Source: Acidobacteriaceae bacterium (GTDB lineage: Bacteria > Acidobacteriota > Terriglobia > Terriglobales > Acidobacteriaceae). From it: a DNA stretch of 5,833 nt. Below the pieces are notes generated by a model that was not told where the DNA came from, did not search any database, and saw only the letters and a list, made by a program, of their open reading frames with translations. Made by a program: the position numbers and the translations under genes. Numbering within the stretch: position 1 is the stretch's first letter; each line of letters starts with the position of its first letter. This document shows positions 1-5,833 of this stretch, in pieces. The stretch spans positions 8,075-13,907 of the forward strand of contig PLSH01000421.1 of assembly GCA_003165095.1 (NCBI GenBank). Reading direction: 5' to 3'.

Positions 1-1050
1 TTGCCAGACGCCGTTGATGCGCTGGGAGAGGCGCGCAAATACCGTCACGCCGTACATCGGTACGGAGAAGGTCACAGAGGTGGCCGTGACTTCGCCGGAG
101 TTATACAGGTTGTTCGATCCCACGCCGATCGTGCCGAGGTAGAGCTGGTACTCTGTCGGGCCGACTCCATTGGCCCAGCTAAAGTATGTGCTCGCGCCCA
201 GAATGCCGCCTCCCGTGGGGCTCAGCGTCGCCAGAGTCGGCGCACCTCCTTCGGTGTAGGTGGTGTCGGCATGTTGCCAGGCTCCGTTGATGTGCTGGTA
301 GAAGCGCGCGTACACCTTCGCTCCGATCGTCGGCAGGCCGTTCGCGGTGACGGCAGTGGCCGGGGTTTCGCCGGAGTTATACAGGTTGTCCGATCCCACC
401 CCGGCGGTGCCCAGGTAGAGCAGGTAGCTGGTTGCGCCGTTGGCAGGCCAACTGAAGTTTGTGCTGGCGCTCAGCACGCTTCCCGCCGTGGGGGTCAGCG
501 TGGCCGGGGTCAGCGTGCCTCCCTCGGTGTAAGTGGTATCGGCATACTGCCACACGCCGTCGATGCGCTGGTAGAGGCGTGCAAATACCGTCACGCCGTA
601 CATAGGTATGGTCACGGTCGCAGAGGTGGCCGTGACTTCACCGGAGTTATACAGGTTGTTCGATCCCACGCCGATCGTGCCGAGGTAGAGTTCGTACTCT
701 GTCGGGCCGGCTCCATTGGCCCAACTGAAGGCCTGGCTTGCGCTCAGCACCGTGCCCGGCGTGGGGCTCAGCATGGCGGGCACCAGCGCTCCGCCCTCAA
801 CGTAGGTGTAGTTTGCGGATTGCCAGACTCCGCTGATCAGGGAAGATAACCGCGCGAAGACCGTGACTCCATCAGCAGGCAACGTAGTTACGGTCGCGGA
901 TGTAGCAGTAATCTCGCCTGAACTATACAGGTTGCTCGCACCCGCGCCGGTGGTGCCCAAATCCAGCTCGTATTTGGTAGCCGAGGTTCCGGTGGTCCAT
1001 TGGAAGAGCACATTGCTCGATCCCAGAGCAGTGCCTACGTTGGGTGCTGG
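1..1050 (-). repeat. At least four fibronectin-III-like repeats of about 91 residues (residues 1595-1944, last one partial)
   Basis: Four units share SPT-x-G-x-x-L, then F-x-W, Y-x-L-x-LGT, G-x-G-(S/A)-x-NLY-x-SGE, V-(F/Y)-AR-(L/F) and a (I/D)GVWQ- or NGAWQ-type strand followed by YTEGG. The LGT glycine lies at residues 1626, 1718, 1808 and 1900. Approximate spans are 778-1050, 505-777, 232-504 and 1-231. Unit 1 is the most diverged (DLGTTGAGASNLYSSGE). Units 2 and 4 share the PMYGVTVFARL variant, while unit 3 has GLPTIGAKVYARF. The fold is probably an FN3-type sandwich, by pattern only. Unit 4 is cut by the window edge just after its GVWQ strand, so the array or its last strand continues to the left. 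Confidence 0.85.
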
Positions 1051-4000
1051 AGAATAGAGCACGGCCGGGCTCGGGGCCACGGTCACGCCAACGGTCGCTG
1101 TTGCAGTCAGATTCAACGGCGGATTGAGCGCCATCGTTGCGGTGAAGATGTCGTTGCTGGTGCGCGATGGGATGATCAGGTTGCTGAATGTGGCCAAGCC
1201 GGAAGAGAGACTTTCCGATGTGGTTCCGGTCAGCAGGCTGGCGCTGTCGGTCATGGTTACAGAATTGGTGGCAAATGCGGCCGGAGCACCGCTTTCGGTC
1301 AATCCGACCACGGGCGCGGGCGTGATTGACAGATTCCCGGTCGGGTTGGAAGGCGGCTGAGTGGTGAAGGCGAGCGCGTAGTTGGTCTGCACTGAGCCCG
1401 CATCCACGCAACTTCCCCCAGTGCCCGGGTATGTGGAATTTATATTTCCATCGCCGCGCTGGTCGGTCGGCAATGTCAGGTTGTAATTGTTGTATGCGTT
1501 CGACAAGCCGGTCACCGATCCGGCGCAGATGGCGGTACTGCCCGGAGGCGGAATCAGCGTCTGGGTGGGGCCGCCGTAATTACCCAGCGGAGCAAGCGTG
1601 ATGGACGGAGAAGTAACCACGTCGCCCAAAACCAGCTCCATTCCGTTGGAGTCAGGAGACGTGCCATCGGTTGCGGCATTGGGATCATTGGTTGTGTTGC
1701 CTGAAGCGATGCTGTTTTCGATGTCCGACTGGCTGCCGCTGTCGTCGAGCATGGCTCCGTAGAAGCCGGTGTTGCCGGTAACAGTGATGTTGAAGGCGGC
1801 AACAAATCCGCCTTCTGCGCCCAAATCGGCGATGGCGCCCGCGCCCGCTCCGGAAGTTGACGTGTTGTTGTAGAAGGTGTCGTAACCCAGGAGCGCATAC
1901 CCGCCTTCGACCGTAGTCAGGCCGCCTCCATCGGCGATGGTAAAGCCGCCTGACGAGGGGATCCCCGTGGACGAGTTGCCATTGAGCGTGCTGCCCACAA
2001 TCTGCACTTCCGCTCCCAATACCGCGAATGCGGCGCCGGCATACGCTCCAGTGTTGCCGCTGAACGTGCTGTTGTAAACATCAGTCAATCCGACGATGTC
2101 CACTACGAGAGCGCCCGCGCCAATGGAAGCACTGTTGCTTGTAAAGACAGCCCCGGAGATTGTGACTTGATCTCCGTAATCGTAGAACGCTCCCGCATCG
2201 ACACCATTGTTATTGGAGAAAGTGGTATTGGTTACCGTGACCAGCGGGCCGGAAGGAACAGAAGGGGCACTCACAAGCGGGCTGGCGAGCGTGGATTCGC
2301 GGGTTGTGGTCAACGATCGGATGCCGCCGAGCGGCGCGGCAGCACCGTCATGCAAAGATCCGGATTTGCTCTTGCCCATGGGCCGCACGCGGCCGGCAAA
2401 GCCGGAGCGTCCGCCTGAAGCGGCTCCAAAGAACCCGGGCTTGGTTCCCGGCGCAGAACCGGAAACCTGTGCGTTGGCAGCAAGAGCGGAGGTTTGACTT
2501 GAAGCGAAAGGACGGCCCTTGACGAACTTCGGCGTACCCGTGCTGGTGTCGCTGAAGATTGCTCCCGCGTCGGGGCCGAACAGACCCGTCGAGCTGTTCC
2601 TCGAGAATGTGCCGCCGTTGATTGTCAAAACGCCTGAGTAGTTATCAATTGCCCCGGCGGTGTCACCGATGTTTCCGGTAAAGTTGCAGTTTGTCAGGGT
2701 GAGGTTGGCTTGGGTGTTAATGCCACCGGTACCGGAGTTGTCTCCCGTGGCCGCCGTACCGTTGCCATTTGTGATGTTCAGGTTGGCGATTGAATCAGGC
2801 CCGGTGAGGTTCAGGGTATTTGGTGTACCGTAGGCATAAAAAATTGCGCTGCCGGTGGCTGGACTCGCGGCGGTGGGCCCGCTGATGGTGACGAGATTGG
2901 TCGGGGCCGGTCCCGAGCCCTGGGTTGGCCCACTCAAAGTGACGTTTGCGCCCAGCGGGAGGGCGCCAAAGTCATAGCCCGAATTCTGAGGCGAAGTAAG
3001 AGTAATGGTAGTGGCGCCATTAAAGACCGACGGCGAGAAGGTGACGGTGCCGGCGCCCAGGTTGCCCACGGCCCACAGCGCATCACGCAGGCTGCAACTT
3101 GCATCGGGCGTTGCTCCGCCAAGGCTCTGGTTGGTGCAGTCTGAGAGGGTGTCCTCGCCGTCTGTGGTGTCGGTACTGACTGTAACCATGAATGACGGTA
3201 ACGGCCCGACGGAGATTCCGGTTTCGGAGCCACTGGTGAGGCCGGTTGCCGAGGCGGTGATGCTTTGCGGGCCCGGTGTGAAAAATACCACTGAGTATGC
3301 CGCTACGCCGTAACTAAACGATGCGTACTGCGTCACCGTGGCAGCGCTGTCTGACGTCGTCACCGTCACGGGTCCGCTGAATCCGGTGGCGAGGTTGCCA
3401 TACTGATCGAAAGCAGCAATCACGACTTGCGCGGTTGCGCTGGTATACCAGGGGGTTGGATAATCCGTGACAACCAGGCTCACAGCCGTAGCGGCATTCA
3501 CGGAGAATGCCGGGGATGTGCCGATGATGGCGCCGTTCCCAATGTCTGCTGCGGTAATGGTCTGGATGGTTTCAGTAACGAGCGTGGCGGCGAATGTGCC
3601 GGTGCCAAGGGTGAGCGTGCTGTTGACCGGCAAAGAAACGCCCGTCCCCGTGTCAGTGGTTAAGAACTGCACGGTGCCTGAATAGCCGGTGGCCACGTTG
3701 CCGTAAGCATCGACGGCCGTGACAGTGAAATTAAACGGCGTTCCCGCAGTGACAGACGAAGGAGTGGAGATCTGGAAAGTGGTTGCGGCGCCCGGAACTA
3801 CCGAGAAAGTTCCCGTTCCCGTGACCGCGGGAAGGGCCGTAGCCGCGGCTGTAATCGACTGCGCTCCGGCGATTGTGAGGGTCGCGGTGGTCTGTCCGAC
3901 GCCGTTGGTCAGCGTGAGCGGGCCTGGATTCACAAAGCCGGTATCTGAGCTTGTAAAGGTTACTGAGCTATTGAAGGTGCTGTCGGTTGTATTCGAACTG

Positions 4001-5833
4001 GCGAGCGCCGTCACGGTGATGGTGAACGGGGTCCCGGCAACGACAGGGCCCGTGGCCGTGATTGAGAAAGTCGCCGGAGGCGGCGCTACCGTGCCGTTCG
4101 CCTGGATCTGCTGCTGAACTCCGGCCTGGTTCAGGTTGTTGTCGGTGAGCGTGATGTTCTCGCTCGACAATACCGGATTCTGCGGGAAGAACTGGACGGG
4201 CACATCGCATTCCTGGCCCGCATTCAGGCTGGTTCCGCCGGCGCAACTGTTCGGATCGGAGGTTCCGGTGAAGTCGCCTGGATATTGGACGGCGGTGATG
4301 TTCAGCGCCTGATTGCCAATGTTCTCGATCTGCACTGTTTGCGTGCCGTCGGTGGTGTCAGTGGTTCCAACCAGCGTGGGCGTCGGGAAGGTCAGCGCGG
4401 GAAGCTGCGATTGGTTTATTTCAACGACTCGTGAGTTTTGACTGTCACAGATGAAAAGGTCGCCGGTTCCGTCCAAAGCCACGCCGCCAGGAGTGCCCAA
4501 AGAGGCGCCATTCACCGTCGGATCTATAGCAGCCGGCGAGCCTCCTCCAGCAGGAATCTCCACGATGCGGTCGTTGGCATAGTCGGCGATGAACAGGTCG
4601 CCCGCGGCATCCACGCCTACTCCCGTGGGGCCAACAATTGCCTCGCTATTCACGGTCGGAGCGATTGCGGTTGGCGCGCCACCCCCGGCCGGCACCTCTA
4701 CAATGCGGCTGTTGCTAGAGTCGGCGATGAACAGGTCGCCCGCACCGTCAAAGGCCAGGCCGACGGGTCCATTCAGCCCCTCCCCATTTACAGTTGGGTC
4801 GATGGCAGTTGCAGCACCGCCGCCTGCCGTCACCTCAACGATGCGGGAGTTCGTAAAGTCGGAGATGAACAGGTCGCCCGCACCGTCAAAGGCCAGGCCG
4901 GCTGGTTCACTTAGCCCCACCGCATTTACGGTTGGGTCGATGGCAGTTGCAGCGCCGCCGCCCGCCGGCACCTCAAGGATGCGGTTGTTTACGGAGTCGG
5001 CAATAAACAGGTCGCCTGCGCCGTCAACGGCCACGCCGGATGGCTTCTTCAGCGCCACGGCATTCACCGTCGGGGCAATGGCAGTGGCTGTTCCGCCGCC
5101 GGCAGGCACCTCCACGACGCGGTCGTTCTGGGTGTCCGCGATGTACAGGTCGCCTTGGCCGTCTACCGCAGCAGCGTTTGGATGATTTAGCGGCTCGCTG
5201 TTCACCGTGGGGTCAATGACAGTGGCCGTGCCTGGACCGTAGGCAATCTGCGGGCCGGCGCCGATGCCGTAGAGCGGCACACTCACCAGCACCGTTCCAG
5301 CATCGCTAGCGTTGGAAAAGAAGACGACTGCGCCGGCGCGCGGGCCGGAAACGGAGGGATTGAAGGTGACGTTGACGACGCAGTTGGCCGCGAAAGAGTA
5401 GGTCTGCGCTGCGCAGGTGCTTGACCCGCCGTCGGCAAAGTCGAGGCCCGATGCGCCAGAGGTGAGGATGCCTATGCTGCCGACCGTGACGCCGGCGGGG
5501 ATGGAAAAGTTGAATGTCTGCGCGGCACTTGTTGAGCCAAGGGCCTGGGAGCCAAAGTTGCCCTGGCCCCATGTCCAGGTGTCGCCAGGATAGCCGCTGC
5601 TCCCATAGCCGCCAAACAGCACCATCTGGCCGCTGGCCGCATCGTAGGCCATGCTGGCTCCATATCTTGGGGACGGACTGGCGGCAGGGCTTTGCTGCGT
5701 CCACGTTGTCCCGTTCCACGTCCAGGTGTCGCCAAATACGGTGCTGGCATGGTAGCCGCCAAACAGCAACCCCTGGCCGGTGGCCGCATCGTAGGCCATG
5801 CTGGCTTGAATTCTTGCGGGCGGGCTGGCGGCA
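1..5833 (-). CDS. Giant multidomain extracellular-type protein (kelch, NHL, Ig-like, beta-helix, FN3-like repeats), partial at both ends
   Basis: One frame stays open on the minus strand through all 1,944 codons; I read every codon and found no stop. Its translation is coherent throughout: kelch repeats, ASH-like domain, six NHL repeats, second ASH-like domain, three Ig-like domains, CSLREA motif, parallel beta-helix with anchor-Q end, fourth Ig-like domain, then FN3-like repeats. Composition is rich in Gly, Ala, Thr, Ser, Asn and Val and very poor in Lys/Arg. Cysteines are few and often lie in close pairs within one module, which fits an exported, disulfide-containing protein. Neither terminus is present, so signal peptide, anchor and total length are unknown; the fragment alone exceeds 1,940 residues. 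No catalytic motif is recognisable. By family resemblance it is a surface or secreted adhesion/binding protein, probably of an acidobacterium; the role is inferred. I recognise the modules but no named gene. Confidence 0.93.
1057..1380 (-). other. Fourth Ig-like domain after the beta-helix (residues 1485-1592)
   Basis: The stretch begins ALAFTTQPPSNPTGNLSITP and continues with VTMTDSASLLTG, GLATFSNLIIPS and LTATATVGVTVAP. The FTTQPP entry, the central SGLATFSNL strand and the closing TATA strand are typical of Ig-like domains that follow anchor-Q beta-helices in secreted proteins. It contains no cysteine. It links the beta-helix to the C-terminal repeat array. Confidence 0.65.
1381..1620 (-). 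other. Choice-of-anchor-Q closing motif of the beta-helix (residues 1405-1484)
   Basis: The motif has three recognisable parts: LAPLGNYGGPTQTLIPPPGS (1413-1432) leading into TAICAGS, then TDQRGDG (1456-1462), then CVDAGSVQTNYAL (1475-1487). This LxxLxxxGGPTxT ... GSxAIxAG ... TDQRG ... (C)xDxGAxQ order is the choice-of-anchor-Q signature that caps secreted beta-helices. Two cysteines, Cys1436 (in place of the more common Asp) and Cys1475, could link the cap. The boundary with the following Ig-like domain is approximate. Confidence 0.82.
1621..3024 (-). other. Right-handed parallel beta-helix region (residues 937-1404)
   Basis: Short rungs recur with pattern L-T-(I/V)-x-(N/G)-x-x-F-(S/T)-x-N followed by a glycine-rich turn ending in GA(I/F/A/L). 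Examples are LTNCNFTGN with AGAIDN, INGGTFSRN with AGAIFS, VTNTTFSNNN with AGAFYD, ISGAVFTSN with AGALVV, and VYNSTFSGN with AGAAFA. This is the rung pattern of pectate-lyase-like or polymorphic-outer-membrane-type parallel beta-helices. I count about eight turns of this kind. I can point to no catalytic Asp/Arg set of a polysaccharide lyase or hydrolase, so a binding or structural role is as likely as an enzymatic one. The helix is interrupted by a basic insert listed separately. Confidence 0.75.
2251..2541 (-). other. Basic, low-complexity insert within the beta-helix (residues about 1098-1194)
   Basis: Between the rung ending AGAIFSDTSTGTP and the strand that resumes at PLVTVTNTTFS there are about 97 residues with no rung pattern. 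They are rich in Gly, Ser, Ala, Pro, Lys and Arg. Eleven Lys/Arg fall at residues 1102, 1105, 1107, 1131, 1142, 1148, 1150, 1154, 1156, 1172 and 1178, against a single acidic residue (Asp1162) inside that span. It looks like a flexible loop projecting from one face of the helix. The frame runs through it without a break and its size is a multiple of three in effect, so it is translated. Function unknown. Confidence 0.7.
3025..3186 (-). other. CSLREA-type motif at the start of the beta-helix (residues 883-936)
   Basis: The sequence DTTDGEDTLSDCTNQ is followed by ATPDASCSLRDALWAVGN and then GTVTFSPSVF. CSLRDA is a close variant of the CSLREA signature, and the surrounding order (Asp/Gly-rich lead, Cys, CSLR(E/D)A, then TVTF strand) is the one known to introduce secreted right-handed beta-helices. 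Cys899 and Cys913 are likely disulfide partners. Arg916 within this motif is the only basic residue between Arg468 and Arg1078. Confidence 0.8.
3187..4080 (-). repeat. Three consecutive Ig-like domains (residues 585-882)
   Basis: Three units of about 100 residues. Units 1 and 2 share the entry strand F-x-I-x-x-x-x-x-x-x-AGTPF-x-x-TVTA (AGTPF at 599-603 and 696-700). Units 2 and 3 share the YGN-(V/L)-ATG-(Y/F)-SG motif, with Tyr710 and Tyr811 101 residues apart. Each closes with an ITAAA or ITASA-type strand. These are bacterial Ig-like folds typical of adhesins and cell-surface stalks. The whole stretch contains no Lys, Arg or Cys. Unit 3 lacks the AGTPF entry (PTPWYTSATAQ instead), so it is the most diverged. 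Approximate spans are 3781-4080, 3481-3780 and 3187-3480. Confidence 0.78.
4081..4404 (-). other. Second ASH-like / choice-of-anchor-D domain (residues 477-584)
   Basis: After the propeller the chain reads LPALTFPTPTLVGTTDTTDG, then QTVQIENIGNQALNITAV (499-516) and NITLTDNNLN (559-568). The 'V-x-IENIGNxAL' strand and the 'LTDNNLN' strand are hallmarks of the sandwich that follows NHL arrays in many secreted bacterial proteins. Cys530 and Cys543 (NSC and QECDV) occupy the place of the usual cysteine pair of this family. The NHL propeller is therefore bracketed by sandwich domains on both sides. Confidence 0.7.
4405..5232 (-). repeat. Six tandem NHL repeats, exact 46-residue (138-bp) period (residues 201-476)
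   Basis: The GDLFIAD-type core occurs six times, with its Asp at residues 228, 274, 320, 366, 412 and 458, always 46 residues apart. Units span about 5095-5232, 4957-5094, 4819-4956, 4681-4818, 4543-4680 and 4405-4542. Each reads roughly TAIxPTVN, then a Gly/Pro turn, V/A-A-x-D-G-x-GDLFIAD, NxRIVEVPAGGG. Six NHL units are what a closed six-bladed propeller needs. The last unit breaks the pattern at its end (VVEINQSQ replaces VEVPAGGG), marking the edge of the array. NHL propellers commonly bind protein, glycan or nucleic-acid ligands; the ligand here is unknown. Confidence 0.92.
5233..5562 (-). other. Choice-of-anchor-D / ASH-like beta-sandwich domain 1 (residues 91-200)
   Basis: The domain opens with NFGSQALGSTSAAQTFNF and contains GLDFADGG (129-136), the strand CVVNVTFNPSVSG (151-163) and the closing LYGIGAGPQ (187-195). 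This order matches the ASPM-SPD2-Hydin-like or choice-of-anchor-D sandwich that often precedes NHL arrays in bacterial secreted proteins. Cys140 and Cys151 are close enough to form a disulfide. The domain lies between the kelch and NHL arrays and probably acts as a rigid spacer. The family call rests on remembered consensus, not on a search. Confidence 0.72.
5563..5832 (-). repeat. Two kelch repeats, 49-residue period (residues 1-90)
   Basis: Residues 10-19 (ASMAYDAATG) recur at 59-68 (ASMAYDAASG), and the LFGGY signatures end at Y27 and Y76, so the period is exactly 49 residues (147 bp). Each unit has the kelch double glycine (G25-G26, G74-G75) followed by GDTWTW (34-39 and 83-88). Kelch units form four-stranded blades of a beta-propeller. 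Two units cannot close a propeller, and the first residues already match the end of a previous unit (AASP at 1-4, like AASP at 50-53), so the array must continue beyond the right edge of the window. The second unit stops just after its WTWG and runs directly into the next domain. Confidence 0.85.

Noticed and set aside
1..849. Long plus-strand open frame of 282 codons at the left edge
   Set aside because: It is the exact antisense of the C-terminal repeats, in register with the minus-strand codons. Its apparent internal repeats merely mirror those repeats, and the minus-strand reading gives a recognisable fold pattern while this one does not.
923..1411. Minus-strand open frame in another register, and similar ones at 1554-1898, 2934-3233, 3968-4246 and 5306-5789
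   Set aside because: They overlap the continuous minus-strand gene in other frames and encode no recognisable domain; the continuous frame explains the DNA fully.
2430..2455. Short inverted repeats (CCGGG and CCCGG around a 7-base spacer, and CCGGC with GCCGG nearby at about 2393-2405) as terminator or regulatory hairpins
   Set aside because: Stems are only five base pairs, lie within coding sequence, have no T-tract, and are expected by chance in GC-rich DNA.
2251..2541. Insert in the beta-helix as an intein or a small mobile element
   Set aside because: It is about 97 codons, too short for an intein, shows no splice-junction motifs, and I found no flanking terminal or direct repeats; the frame is uninterrupted.
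3140..3180. DTTDGED (888-894) and an earlier DTTDG (492-496) as calcium-binding loops
   Set aside because: They are suggestive of Asp-rich calcium sites but match no complete dockerin, EF-hand or thrombospondin-type-3 loop that I can confirm.
3719..4117. Plus-strand open frame rich in Val/Pro/Ala
   Set aside because: It lies opposite the Ig-like domains and is explained by the complement of a Thr/Gly/Asn-rich coding sequence; no ribosome binding site or recognisable domain supports it.
4438..5185. Plus-strand open frames with repeated NRSPAPS or VARTVKGQA motifs
   Set aside because: The repetition comes from the antisense of the 138-bp NHL units; both frames simply inherit that period.
4405..5232. 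The 138-bp tandem array as a CRISPR or noncoding satellite
   Set aside because: The period is a multiple of three, variation follows codon logic, and the translation is a clear NHL array.

Overview
This window lies entirely inside one very large protein-coding gene on the minus strand. Reading the complement in the frame whose codons end at positions 1, 4, 7 and so on, I translated all 1,944 codons and found no stop. The gene enters at the right edge (position 5833) already in mid-protein and leaves at the left edge (position 1) still in mid-repeat. Its start codon, any signal peptide, its promoter and its terminator are all outside the window. I see no second gene, RNA gene, mobile element, CRISPR array or intergenic stretch.

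The encoded fragment is a mosaic of extracellular-type modules. From N- to C-terminus (residues numbered from the right edge) they are: two kelch repeats (1-90); a choice-of-anchor-D/ASH-like beta-sandwich (91-200); six NHL repeats of exactly 46 residues, enough for one six-bladed propeller (201-476); a second ASH-like domain (477-584); three Ig-like domains (585-882); a CSLREA-type motif (883-936); a right-handed parallel beta-helix (937-1404) interrupted by a Lys/Arg-rich low-complexity insert (about 1098-1194); a choice-of-anchor-Q closing motif (1405-1484); a fourth Ig-like domain (1485-1592); and at least four fibronectin-III-like repeats of about 91 residues (1593-1944), the last running off the window.

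The DNA is GC-rich. The module set (kelch with DTWTW signatures, the ASH-NHL-ASH cassette, CSLREA plus choice-of-anchor-Q beta-helix, C-terminal LYLGT/LYNSGE repeats) resembles giant secreted proteins I associate with soil Acidobacteriota. That assignment is an inference from remembered family resemblance; the window has no taxonomic marker. The protein is probably exported and acts at or outside the cell surface in adhesion or glycan/matrix binding, but no catalytic residues can be identified.

The least ordinary features are the strongly basic insert in an otherwise almost Lys/Arg-free protein, a 447-residue stretch with no Lys or Arg, the exact 138-bp periodicity of the NHL array, and the alternating, recently homogenised C-terminal repeats.
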